NCBI GenBank assembly: GCA_030765045.1
Contig: CM060962.1
Coordinates: forward strand, 93,778,412 to 93,842,411
Direction of reading: 5' to 3'
DNA: 64,000 nucleotides
Source: Tenodera sinensis
Taxonomy: Eukaryota; Arthropoda; Insecta; Mantodea; Mantidae
In this document: piece by piece, positions 10,954 to 23,079 of the stretch
How the letters are laid out: each line of letters starts with the position of its first letter
How positions within the stretch are numbered: position 1 is the stretch's first letter
Notes under the pieces: generated by a model
Seen by the model: only the letters and a program-made list of their open reading frames with translations
What the model was told of the DNA's origin: nothing
The model's database searches: none
Position numbers and translations under genes: made by a program

Positions 10954-11188
10954 ATTAAAAGATTATTTTGTTGTTTAATGACACTGTCAATTGCCAGGGT
11001 CACATCAGTGTTGCCGGTGTGCTGGAATTTTGTCCTGCAGGAGTTCTTTTACATGGCAGTAAATCTACTGACATGGAGCTGTCATTTTTAAGCACACCCC
11101 TAGAAACCATTGATCTGGGCCAGATTTTAACCCACAACCTTGGGATCAGTAGGCCAGCATCTAACCAACTGAGCCACCCACACCGACA
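10954..11188 (-). mobile_element. tRNA-derived SINE, family 2, with 12-bp target-site duplication
   Basis: On the minus strand it starts at about 11187 with GGTGTGGGTGGCTCAGTTGG, holding an A-box-like TGGCTCAGTTGG, then a B-box-like GGTTGTGGGTTAAAATC. This is followed by a non-tRNA body containing AAAGAACTCCTGCAGGACAA and a 3' end TTAAACAACAAAATAATC. TTTACAATGTTT occurs on both sides (10942..10953 and 11189..11200). Such elements are copied by LINE reverse transcriptase after pol III transcription. The body looks like a known insect SINE type, but that is from memory. Confidence 0.85.
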
Positions 11189-11200
11189 TTTACAATGTTT

Positions 11201-12949
11201 CCGAGATAGTTGAACAGGTAAAATAAAACACCTTTTTATGCTACAAAGCTTTGACAGATGCATCTTTTTCCTACTAAATGGCATTAAAGGACAGATTACT
11301 CAACTTTTATTATATTGCAATATTTTATTTACAACATTTCAAGGCTGAAAGAGTATAAGAAAGCAAACATCCATTTTACCTTACCTGACAAAACTCCTTA
11401 AGACTTGATACTTTAGGTTTGTAAATGTTATGAGTTGGTTTTTGAACTCCCTTTGCATAATTTACGCTATTGAAAATGGGATGTGACAAAATAATGGTGT
11501 TTAGAGATGATCAAACTGACTTCCATTTAACTGAATGTACAATTGATTCCCAAATACTGCTGACTTTTTGAGACATTAAACTCCTAGAATATATTTTTTT
11601 ATCAGAAATGGTGGAGGTAATATTTTAATGCAGTAAATGTTAGCAAAACTATTTTTGTTTTGTAATTTTTGAAATGATTTTAAGCTTTCTTGGGATAAAA
11701 TTTAAGCAATAAAATGAACATTATTTGTTCACTCTTTCAATGTCCCTTTTTATTATTACAGTTTACAGGATGGAAGATATTTGGTTCTCAGGCATCTGTT
11801 ATATCTTTCCAAGTCTTGAGTAATACCTAAGAAGTATCAAAGTAAATCCTGCTCATCCATCCATGGACAAAGTACATTTCAAAATAATTGCCTCTATGTT
11901 ATTATTGTGCAAAAGAGTTGTACTATCCATTTGTTTAAAATAGCACCTCATATTGTAAAATTGCTTCCTAATGCAGCATTTAGTTCAGAGAATACTGAGT
12001 CTATCAAGATGAATGGAATAAAGCACACTTTTAACATTCAGTCTATTTACATGAATGTTATATGCACATTATAATTTTATTTGTGTGCTAAATAACCAGC
12101 TATCCTTATAGATATAGCTACATGTTAATACCAGTGGCAGCTGAGCAGAAGCAAGTGAGCCCAAACCTCCTCACTTTTCTGTGATGACAGCAATGGTGAT
12201 GGTGATGGTGGTTGGTGGCTGGTGAGTGGATGATGGTGCTGGTAGTGGTGGTGTGGTTAGTAAAGTCTGCTTAAATTAAAAGGAAAGGAATAAGAACTTT
12301 CCAATACAGGTGGTATGAGAATGAAATTTGTGATACATTTCCCTTGCAGCATAGAGGACACAGAACCCATTGGTTCACCTCACAGTTTTGTATTGCATCA
12401 AACATTGTAAACTAAAGTATTTCAAATTCAGCTTCAGCACACTTGTAGAAAATATGTTCTTATGTTTCAATTAAGTAGTGAACCAGAAGTAAAAATTATT
12501 CCAGTATTGGGTGCAGTTTCTTAAAACTCACACAAATAACAAGGAATATCTTTGAAATGGTTCACTCTATTAAAAAAATAATATTTGGACATAAATTGTG
12601 AATTTTAATAAGATTTACATTTTTTGTATAGTAAGATTTGGTCTATCTCCACCAGTTATGCAAAAGTCATCCTGAGTGAACAGGACTACATGGGCTATAG
12701 CCAGAAAATTCAAAATATACATTTATTTTGTCATAAAAATATCTCAAACATATGGCATTTTAATTAAAATCGTTAGAGCCATTTTTGAGAAAATCAAAAC
12801 TTTCACCAAGTTTCCCATGTAAAGGGTAGAGGGTAGTTTAGGGTGGAGAAATTTTCTTCAAAATGTTTGCGTCACATCCTTAAAACATATTAAACTTAAA
12901 TACCAACTTTGGTTTTTAACTTTTCGGTTTAGAGTTATGCTGCACACAG
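11201..12949. other. Intron sequence with a short GATGGT-rich tract
   Basis: The only structure seen is low complexity at about 12185..12255, built from GATGGT and GGTGGT units. No gene or transposon end was recognised. Confidence 0.55.
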
Positions 12950-13095
12950 ACATAAAATCTTTTTTCTAAAAATGCTCTTTTTTGGATTCAGAGGGCCTCA
13001 AAACATATATTTCTGGTGAAATCTTGACATTGAATTTTTGAGTGGAATACAATACCTCCTCTACTTACTATATGTAGTAGAGAAAGTAAAAAAGG
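12950..13095 (-). repeat. Dispersed repeat, inverted partner of 47785..47925
   Basis: Read on the minus strand, this stretch shares ACTTTCTCTAC, GATTTCAC, GAAATAT and TTTTGAGGCCC/CTGAATC blocks, in order, with 47785..47925 on the plus strand. It is probably a fragment of a repeat family; no coding sequence or termini were identified. Confidence 0.6.
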
Positions 13096-14257
13096 AATAT
13101 GCCTTCCTCAATTGTCAATGATTCCTCTTAAAATTAATAACATTTTCCTTTAAATACTTGTATTCAAGGACATCTCTCTATAAAATCTCAAACACTATTA
13201 CAATGTTACAGAATCTACTTAACCTGCGCTGTTAATGTTTACATTAGCTTACAATGGATAGAAAGAAGCATTATATTTTCTTCATGTTAGAAGGCCTTGA
13301 CAAGCAAGAAAAAAAAGAGAAATGTTTCAGGCACAAGCAACAAAAATAATTACCTATTTTAGAAAATGTTGAGTGAACTTGACATGATTACTTTTATAGT
13401 TAATTATGCAGTAATTCAACACAGATACTATGCTACGTGAGAATAACACCCAAAGTACCAAAAGAAAATGAATTCTATACCTCATATATCATAGGAAAGC
13501 ATTTAATAGTAAAAAGATTGTATTAATAGTCACAAAAATGCACTGTTACAAGGACTGGATGCCAGTGAATAAAGTAATTAATGATATACTAAGCAGAACA
13601 TAATTACTTGAATGCAAAATATCGATTTGCACATAGCAGCATTGCCATTTTGTTTATTTCCAAGCACTATAGCAGGCATGGGGAAAGGGGGTGACAGGAA
13701 TGAAACTGAGAATTTACACCCTCCACATACCCCACCATGAAATGCAGGCCACCTCACGTTTCTGGTTCTGTGTTTACATATACACACATCTTTATGAACA
13801 AGGTACATAAGTTTCAAGGTGAAACTGAATAGAACCATGATGTATTAGTTTTGTGATTACGTGATTATGATTATGTTACATACATTTTCTTTTGGCATAG
13901 CAAATACAGTGTTTTATTTCTACTAGGAACACAGAGTACTTATATTTCCATTCAACTTTGAAATATCTTTTTACCTTGTTATGCAACATAATTCTATCAC
14001 TGACACGATTTGAAGGACTGACCGGTTCACTGAGGTAGACAGATAACAGTGGACATAGCTAGCTAGTGTGTAGGAGAGTGGACAGGGTTAAAACTAGGAT
14101 GTAGGGGAAATGACACAATGTATCGGTTCTCTCTGTCTATGCACTATACAATGTTGCCATGTCCTCATTGATTCAATTTCTAGAATTCCTAGAGGTTTTA
14201 ATAATTGCAGACAGTAACATTGAAAGTGAAAAAGTGATGGACATTATAAAAAATAAA
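13096..14257. other. Intron sequence, nothing recognised
   Basis: AT-rich sequence before the P element. Small open frames have no family resemblance. Confidence 0.55.
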
Positions 14258-14264
14258 CCTATAC
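14258..14264 (+). repeat. Left target-site copy of the P element
   Basis: CCTATAC here matches CCTATAAC at 17600..17607 except for one missing A. P elements make 8-bp duplications, so this is probably an 8-bp copy with a one-base deletion. Confidence 0.7.
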
Positions 14265-17200
14265 CATAGCGGATAGAAGAGAAAGTGTGAGCTCTCCCAC
14301 TAGTTCACTGCATGATCCGTGGTCCTGTGGCAACTGACCGAACTGTGGCGTGGCGATCGCAGTTGCCTCAAAATGCAGCCGAACTGCCTAGTATGTGATT
14401 CGGAAGTACAGACAATTTTATACGTATGCGTTGTGTGTTGTGAGTAATTAGGTACATAACTTGTGAAATTGCTTCTAAGTTTGTGCATAAATGTGTGTGT
14501 TCTTCAAAACGTAAGTTTCAAGCAACATCAATAATTGATTAAAAATGCCAACTTGTTTTGTACCCGGGTGTCGCTCAGGATACACAAACTGCTCAGAAGC
14601 TAGACATTTTTTTACTCCTCCTAAAGATAAAAATCTGTTTTTCAAATGGGAAAAGTCTATTCCTAGGAAAGACACTAAATTATCTGTTAAATCTAGTATT
14701 TGTGACAAACATTTTCCAGAGGACTTTTTAATGAAAGTTGATTCATTCGTTGTGCATGGAAAACTAGTTGAAATCCCTAGAATTAAATGGCGGTTAAAGC
14801 CAGGGGCAATTCCCTGTATATTTCCTAATTTACCCAGGTACTTAACTACAGTGCATAAATCCCGAAAATCTCCACAAAACGGAGACAAAAAATTACTGAA
14901 AAAGCAATATTCAACAATCAGTAAATTACCAGATGCAGGATCCAGTCCACCAGTTCTTATTTCAAAGGTGCCGTCCGTCAACAATGAGGAATTCACAGAA
15001 AACAGTTCTAATTCCTCCAAGGTCACAAACACAAGTGTCAATAATGAAATTGCTACACTGAAGAAAAGAATTAGAAACCTCAATAGAAATTTAGTTAGAA
15101 CTAAAATCCTGCTATCTAAAGAGAGGGCTAAATTAAAAATACTAGAAAAGAAATTCGCTACTAATTGTTGCGAACATAAACGCAATTTAAATTGTTTAAG
15201 TAAAAAACAAAAGCTGGTTCTAGATACAATGCTTAAAAAATGTCAGACGAGTTCGAAGGGGATGCGTTACACCAATGAATTTCTATTAGAAAGCTTGCTA
15301 TTTAAAATTAAAAGCCCTAAAGGTTATAGACATTGCTTAACACATGAATTGCTGCGCCTGCCTTCTGAAGCCCATTTAAGGAAATTATCTAAAGGAATAA
15401 AGTGCACATATGGTATAAATAGTAATGCTCTAAATGCGATTTCTACTACATTCAGTCAAGAAGAAGATGAAAACAAGCATCTTGGAGTTGTAATATTTAA
15501 TGAAGTCAAATTAAGAGAAGAAGTTAGGTTCAATGCTAGCTCATTAAAAGTGGACGGATTCCTGAATCTAGGTGAACACACTCCTGACAATCAGAAAGAT
15601 TCTATGGCTAACCATACTTTAGTTTTTATATTTGTTCCCTTATTACATAATTGGAGCCAACCAGTAGCGATTTATGCAAGTAGAAATGCTACAGCCGGTG
15701 ATATAATAGCTAAGCTCCTTATAGAAGTGATTATCCAGTTAGAAAACTCAGGGACAAGAATTGTTGGTTTCACTAGTGATGGAAGTCAATCAAACAAAAA
15801 AGTATGGAAAAATTTAGGAATAGGAGCAACATGTGAAAATGTACAATGCAGTATCCAGCACCCACTTGATGACAAAAGAAGAATATGGGCTTTTTCAGAT
15901 TGCGTCCACATAATAAAATGCATGAGAAACTATTTTCATGATAAGGTGGATGTCTTATACAGAAATAAAAGCATCCAATATAATTTTTATAGATATATTT
16001 ATGAAGCTGACACTTCTCCTACATTTGCTGGTCTTAGAGTTTGCCCGAAATTGACCTCATCCCACATAGACCCCACCTCTTTTCAGAAAATGAATGTGAG
16101 ACTGTGTTTTCAATTGTTCAGTAACAGCAATGCAAATGGCATTGACTTCTTCAGGAAAATTAATTTTGAAAAATTTAAGGGAAGCGAAAATACTGAACTA
16201 TTCACAAGAGATGTAAATAATCTTGTAGATGCATTAAACTCCACAGTTCCAATTAAAGCACTATAAAAATTCGCAATCTCACAGAGTACTAAAAGATTTC
16301 TTTCGCATAATAACGTCTGAAAATAACACATTCTGCTCAACTAGAACAATGGAATCTCTTAGAGTCACCTTAAAAAATACTTTGGAAGTGTCCGAGTATT
16401 TATGGAGTAGAGGATTTGCGTACGTCTTAACAGCACAATTCAATCAAGACCCCCTTGAACGGCACTTTGGAATTATGCGTTCTTTAAGCTGTGATGACCA
16501 TCCTTCCACAGTTGACTTTTTACATTTACATATGCTACAGGCTGTATATGTCCCTGTAAAACTTGGACTGTCAAATGCTGCTAATTGTGAGAATAAAGTG
16601 GAGCCACCACTTACATCTTTTATGAATCAAATTCGTATATTGGCAAAACAAACTGAGACAAAAAAACCGTGAGCTGTTAGATTTTGTTGGAAACAAAATA
16701 AAGAACAAAACTAAAATACTTGACTGGGAAAGTGATGTTCCTGAACTCTATAAGGACAATATTTCTAAAAGATGCTTAGTACACAACTTAGGGGGTTATA
16801 TACTAAAAAAGATGCTCGAAAAACTTAGTTGTGAAACCTGTGCCTCTACTCTGTCCACCGATCTACCCTCTGACACATTAGCTTCCACTTTCACTACAAT
16901 AAAAGACTATGGCACCCTAAAAAATTGTCGGTACTTAACCTACCCCTCAATGTGTGGTTAATATTCTTTTGCACGTCGAGGCTATTTGGGAGAAGCAAAT
17001 GTGCTCGTCTGAAAGTTTGTGGGGTGATATATTTTACGAGTGCTTAGATAACAAACGAAATCATATTAGAACCCACTGGAATAGGATGTTGCGTGGAACA
17101 CAAACTGGATTTAGTTGGAAAGTTAACACTACATTACATGAAGTGTCGCTTCTTTTTTCGTACCAAGGAAATCAGTAGAGAAATGAGGTCATCGAAGTCA

Positions 17201-17599
17201 GCAAAATCAACACGTAAACTCTCCAAGGTCTCCAAAAATCTAATTCCATGGTGAGTTTCGATATTTTATATACATAACATACATAATTTGCATTATGGTT
17301 TAATTTTTCAGCGTAAAATCATGTAAGCAGATATTTCCCACTGTTCTTCATTAATTATAATACCCATTATTGTAAAATAGCATCCTATATTATGTGTCAA
17401 GGAAAGACGATGTTTCAAAACAGTATTTCAAATATTTGTGCTTACAATTTTAGGTATTTAAAATGCTAATTGATAATATGAAACCCATTTTCACCATGCA
17501 TTCGTGAACTAAAGTGAAGCGACCGTGACACCAGTGCCATCTTGCGAGCGAACCATAGTAACTCCCGAAGAGCTCACACTATCTCTTCTATCCGCTATG
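14265..17599 (+). mobile_element. P element, 3335 bp, with 31-bp terminal inverted repeats
   Basis: The ends 14265..14295 and 17569..17599 are 31-bp inverted repeats with one mismatch, starting CATAGCGGATAGAAGAG; the length equals that of the classic Drosophila P element. A subterminal inverted pair TAGTTCAC lies at 14301..14308 and 17504..17511. Inside is one plus-strand gene for a THAP-domain transposase, antisense to the host gene. The near-identical ends suggest a fairly recent insertion, yet the gene is broken in several places, so this copy needs help from another to move. Confidence 0.95.
14545..17251 (+). pseudogene. P-element (THAP domain) transposase, frameshifted
   Basis: The first segment (14545..16266, 573 codons) starts MPTCFVPGC and has the THAP C2CH zinc site (C4, C9, C53, H56) with AIPCIF at its end. 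It continues through a Lys/Leu-rich, possibly coiled-coil stretch near residues 165-210 and into the RNase H-like core. The first catalytic Asp of the core is Asn here (IFNE, N319); the second is present (TSDG, D412). After a frameshift near 16262 the protein goes on with YLWSRGFAYVLTAQFNQDPL and ERHFGIMRS, where the third acidic residue is expected. Further frameshifts lie near 16670, 16945 and 17135; the end is RKLSKVSKNLIPW. P transposases cut DNA and use GTP as cofactor. Assembly indels could mimic some breaks, but not the Asp-to-Asn change unless it is a base error. Confidence 0.93.
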
Positions 17600-17607
17600 C
17601 CTATAAC

Positions 17608-19351
17608 TGAAGAAGCTGGAAAGAACAAACATTATGGTGGTAAAACTTCTAGATAGACATGATACAGCCCCAAACTCCAGAGTAAATGAAAAAATAGCCA
17701 CGATAAACATGGACATGACAATTTGTAAATGCTTTAAACATGTGGGATTTGTAAATACCTACAATGCAAACCATGATTTTCATACTAATCATTGTTTGCA
17801 TATTAATAAGATAGAAAAACAGATTCTGAGTAATGTAATCAGTATGGCAATGAATGATCAATTAGCTGACCAAGAAAACTTAAAGGAAAAGATAGACCAA
17901 AAAAAAATGAGCAAAACACACATGTGATGACTAGTTTGAAGCTAAGGGGAGTCAAAATGCCCTATCTCTCCAATGTTAATGGATGACCCATTATCTAGAA
18001 TACTATTTAATGTAATTAGCTAAATTTTTAAGACATGTTCAGTGGTATTTGTACTGTTGACTGATGAAACAAAAAGATATTTCCATCATCAGAAGTAAAG
18101 CTATGATTTTTTAATACAATGCCTTGATTTTTATTGAAAAATTAAAAAAAAACTTAACTAGTATGCCTAATACATGAAACCGTTTTCGTTAAAACAAAGC
18201 TTATTTAGTTGCAAATGTGTGATACAAATTTCAGCAAATTATACCAATAACTTTCGAAGATAATGGGACAAATGTATAGAAAATTATTAGTTGTTCAAAA
18301 ATTGCAGTTAAACAAGATGAGAAAGCCTAAAACCTATATGCAGCTTTATTTTCAACAATAATTTTAATGTATTTATGATTAATGTACCTCTATAAAACTT
18401 GTACTCAAATGAGTGGAAGATCTGAAATATTCATATGGAAGTAAAACCAGAAATTAAAAAGATTATCACAAAATTCACCATTGACTCTCCTTAATATCTA
18501 ACATTAACTTGTCAAGAAAAAAGTGCATCATATTGGGTTGTTTATAGAAGATGATCTGGATATTTTTATATTTCTCAGCATGGTTTCAGAAAACCTGGAA
18601 TAGATTGCATGCTTCTGTTAAATTTAAACATAGCATTCAAATATTGTGGACTAAATAAGCAAAAAATGTGGGGTAGCAATATATCCCAAAAGTAATAATC
18701 ATTTCTATGGTAATTATAAAAAACTAGAAGCTTTAAATTTACATAGTTTTAACCAAGATGGAGATATTGAAATGTCTGGAGTAAAGTTTAAATATGGATC
18801 TAATCCGTTTTGTGTTTTAGCCCACCACTGGCCAACCAATGACAATTTTAAGGTCTTTTTGAACTTGTTATTAAATTTGCTAGAGTAATGCAAATGTGAC
18901 ATTTAAATTGTAACATAATAATCCTGGAGATTTTAATATCCATTTTCAAAAATCAGCATACATAACGTAGATGACTACAAAGCATTCCCAACCAGTTTAG
19001 CTTCAGGTATACAATAAATGGTATAACTCAACAAATTATTGACACTCTAATTACTAATATAGCATTTAATCACATACCATAGAATGAGCTAACTTCGGTC
19101 ACCTTTTAAATGTTCTTACCAATTTTGGTATGAAGATGACTAAAATTCCTAATTAAACTTGAGAAGATTCCCCGATATCTACCATACCTTTATCATACAG
19201 AAAACAATTGCTTTGTATATTATTATTTATTGTATAAACTATCGAAATGTGGCCAAAAGATAACTTCAGCCAGAAAAACAATATAGTAGAAAAACAAAGT
19301 CACACCTGCCTTTGTTTACTTCAGCCGCTAGAAATGCATTGTTTAATGCTG
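17608..19351. other. Intron sequence, nothing recognised
   Basis: AT-rich sequence between the P element and the pogo-like element. No convincing gene, repeat end or RNA gene was seen. Confidence 0.55.
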
Positions 19352-19353
19352 TA

Positions 19354-21023
19354 GGAGAGATTGGGGACAAAGGTAACATTTTAAACATTACATTTTTTTT
19401 TATTGGCTTCCTATAAATATATTAAATAAAATGGAGTAGTGTGTGTGTTCTGTATAATTTTTTTAGCACAATTAAATTTATTTTCCTTGAAATTTCATAT
19501 AATTTGTATTTGTTAAACTCATTTTAAAACATCAATGCATGTGTTACTTTTGTACCCACTACTGGGGATGAAAATAACATAATAGGTAAAGCTCCATTTT
19601 ATCATCCAAATGATTTATAGAGTGCCTTAAAATCAACTGGCCATTATAAAACATTCAATATTAACGACTGAAAATCATAACACACAAAACTTCAATGCTG
19701 CAAACACTTGCAATAGTTTCACATTTTAATTTTGTATTTTTAAAAATGAATTATATATGAACATTAACATTTGGATCATAAATCATCTGAATAAGTCTCA
19801 AAATCTCAGTTAACACATGCATTTATTACAAAATTTAAAACTAATTGGTCACTGAAATAGCATTTAATAGTAGTGAATGAGTTTGGATATCATTATTTAA
19901 TGTTCAAAGTGAGTCAGTAAAACAGAAAATTATTTGTTAAGTCCTATTCGATTCACAATTGTGACACATGTACAATACAAGTTGTCAAAAAAGGCATTCA
20001 CGTTTGTTGGATTAAAGCTTGTTGCTCTAGCGAGACTTGTGGGTTGAGGCAACGGTATAGACAACTGGAGATTGCTCTTCATGAATGCTGAAAACCAGTC
20101 TGGACCAGCAATTTGGTCATCTACCCAAGTCGATGGCATTGGTATATTGTTTATAGTTGCCAGTTCATAACCTAATTTGGGGATATCCTTAGGAAAAAGT
20201 CTGTAAAATATTGCAGACACATTAATAACATATTGAGTTATTATTTTTTCTTGTTCTTCAGAGAACACACATTTAACACTTCTATAACCTACGCAAGGCA
20301 TCAGTGTGCTGCAATCACTCACACACTTCTTTTTAATGTACTAATGCAGTGTCACATGACACACATTGTGTTTCTTTGCTGCTGTTCAAACACTTAAGTT
20401 ACAATTTGCAACATCATCTGCCACAATTTGATACACAGAGGTATCACATAGTTCTCTTGTAGTCATCCTAACTTGTGTTCGTGCCATAATTTCCTGTAAT
20501 GAAGTAACTAAGTAAAGAACGGATTTGCTGACTCACAAGTGGCTAATTCTTAACAATATTATACACAATTTATTGACAGCTAATGAGAAATAACAGATGA
20601 TCCGACGCTAATACTATTTTCTCATTGTTACTTTCGTCCCCAGCTGCAATGTTACTTTTGTCCCCGACCACACTTTTCAGTTTAATTTGTATTTTTGGCA
20701 CAATCTATAACAGTATTTAGAAACATTGGTAACAGCAACATAAAACTGAAAGTTTTACATTATTAAATAATTTTCACAGATTTATGTTTACGTTCTTACC
20801 GTTATTACAAAATTAAGAGTTAAGAAAAGTTACTCGCACTGAAAAAAACGTTTTACTGCATCACACACAACAATTCCTCTCCGATACAGACCAGTGACTG
20901 GTGGCCAGAGGAGGATCTTAAAGGGCCATTCACTGTTTGAAACAAGTGACTTCCAGTGCAAAATACAAAGACAGAGAGCGAATGTTACTTTCATCTCATG
21001 TTACTTTTGTCCCCGGCCTCCCC
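19354..21023 (-). mobile_element. pogo/Tigger-like DNA transposon, 1670 bp, degraded
   Basis: The ends are imperfect inverted repeats: left GGAGAGATTGGGGACAAAGG, right (inverted) GGGGAGGCCGGGGACAAAAG, each flanked by TA (19352-19353 and 21024-21025). The motif GTTACTTTTGTCCCC recurs inside the right part (20627..20641, 20651..20665, 20984..20998, 21000..21014, with small changes) and as an inverted copy at the left end (19363..19377). A fragment of CENP-B/pogo-type transposase lies on the minus strand. TA target sites agree with the pogo family. The catalytic DDE part was not found. Confidence 0.75.
19930..20322 (-). pseudogene. pogo/CENP-B-like transposase, DNA-binding part only
   Basis: The 130-codon frame includes VFSEEQEKIITQYVINVSAI, YRLFPKDIPKLGYELA, NIPMPSTWVDDQIAGPDWF, MKSNLQLSIPLPQPTSLARA and TSFNPTNVNAFFDNL. 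This is the second helix-turn-helix (CENP-B-type) region that follows the first HTH in pogo and Tigger transposases and in domesticated relatives such as Jerky. The first HTH and the DDE catalytic domain are missing; a stop follows GLNK. It binds element ends in active relatives. A domesticated function is possible but nothing supports it here. Confidence 0.8.
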
Positions 21024-21025
21024 TA

Positions 21026-23079
21026 CTTGTTTCAAAATGAAGGCTACATTAAAAAATTAAAGAAATTGAGTACCAATCCTGTGTTTTCTTTTCTTCAAAG
21101 CTTCTTCATATAAGAAAATAATTTTAGGCCAAAACTGTTTTTAAAATAAACTTATTTATCAGTTTGATCATTTTTTAGACCTACCCATAGTTTGATTTAA
21201 AAGATGTCATAACTGTCTCTAATATTTCTGAAAATAAACATTCCATGTCCTATAGAAAGGAGTGGTTGCAGTTTCCTTACAAGCTGATACTTCTGTACAT
21301 TGCACACATCCTCGTCTGGAAACACATGGAAGAATTGTTTCCTCAAATTTTTTCTCAAGCACTTTATTTCATGTGTTCTCAGAGTTCCAAATTTCTGTAC
21401 CATAGAATCTCTGATTCTTCTCAATCAAAAATTGCACAAGAACGAATTCTCCTGTACTGTCTCATTAACAGCCAGTGAAATCTCTTAAATCATTTGGTTG
21501 AAACCTGTAGAAGAAAAGGACTCAATTTGGATCAAATCATCTGCTTCTTCTAACATAGAACAGGTTTCTTGGGATTCCATTTCTGATGAAATGGTGTTTC
21601 CTATTGACACTCCTTCCAGATTTTACATTCAACCTCTTTGGTGATTCTATTCTTTTTCTCTCCAATGAGTGCAGATTTCAGCGGTTCCATGAATGAGTTA
21701 CTCCAAGATACCTCACAGTTCTTATTTTTCTATCTTTAGTTAATATTCTGTATAATAAATTCCTGTGATACTGTATTGGGTTTGTCTATGAATCTTTATT
21801 TAATTTTGTTTAGTTTTGTTTTATTTTATTCCTTTTCAGAGGTGCTGGTTTAAGAAACATGTTTAGGGATTATTTCAATACAGTTGATGCTGTATCCTGG
21901 CAGGAGTAGCATCTCAAACTTTTCTTTAGTATTTTGGTATGGCTGAAGTTAACCTGAAAATTCACACTGATGAATGTAGAGGTAATTCAATGAAACAATA
22001 ATTCTTTAACCTGTTTCAATCTTAAATAACATATATTTTGAGATATTTACTCATCAATTATGTGAAACAGATATCACCTACACCAAGTTTTTACTAGACA
22101 TAAGTTTGTTTTCACTCCTCTGAACAGCAATATTTATTAGCAGAATGATATCAGCCGCTAGTGATGTCTACATGTCAAGATGTATGGAAAACACCTTTGC
22201 AACTAACAAGTTCCATCAGCTGTACAGTAAACCTTATGAAATGATTACACTATTAATATTCTAGATGGCAGAATAAAAAAGTCAAGTTCAACAACCCAAT
22301 AGCCGAAATTAGCCAAGGTGGCTGAAATTAGCCTGTTTTATGGTACATATACTGGTGCTGCTTACAAATATATTGGATCATTTTGCTCAGTGTCTAACTA
22401 TAAATCAAGTTGATGATAAAGTGGCACAGAAAAGTGTGAGTGGCAATACATATGTAAACAGTTGTTGTGATTCTAATATTTTAGTCCTAGAGTCCTTAGT
22501 GAGGTATTTGCTGCCCCACGACGACTAAAAAGTACTCATAAATTAGCCCCCCACCCCACAAAAAAAAATCAATACAAATTGGGTTCTGATGAAATTAATC
22601 AACTCTGTACAGTATTACATATTGCAAATGCACTGCATATAGCAAACAAATTGCAAATTATTCATGTAAAAATATAAAGAATCTTTATAATAAACAGGTC
22701 ATATTAGCAAAGCAGAATTATTTTAGTAAAAAGAAATTATCAATTATAGCATGATCAAAACAACTTGGCAAATAATAAACAGTTTTAAAGTTAAACACAA
22801 ATCCACAAACAAAAATATTTCAATTATATTTATTTATGCCAACAAACTGTGGCATTGAATTTTTAAGTTCCAGTTCTACCTCTCAAAAATATTTCAATTA
22901 TACGGAATGGTTGCCCAGTTAAGGATGCCCAAAAAATAGCCAACTTAATTAAAAATTACTTTCTTTCCATAGATCCAAACATTGCCGATACTAAATAGTT
23001 GAAAAAATAATTCACTTATCAATTATGAAATTTCTAAATACTTTCATTTATTATCTGCCTGTCAAAATGGATATGTTCA
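21026..23079. other. Intron sequence, nothing recognised
   Basis: AT-rich sequence without a recognised gene or repeat terminus. The overlapping short open frames at 21197..21488 have no family resemblance. Confidence 0.5.

Noticed and set aside
10968..11284. Open frames on both strands at the family 2 SINE
   Set aside because: They overlap the tRNA-derived SINE and its target-site copies; not coding.
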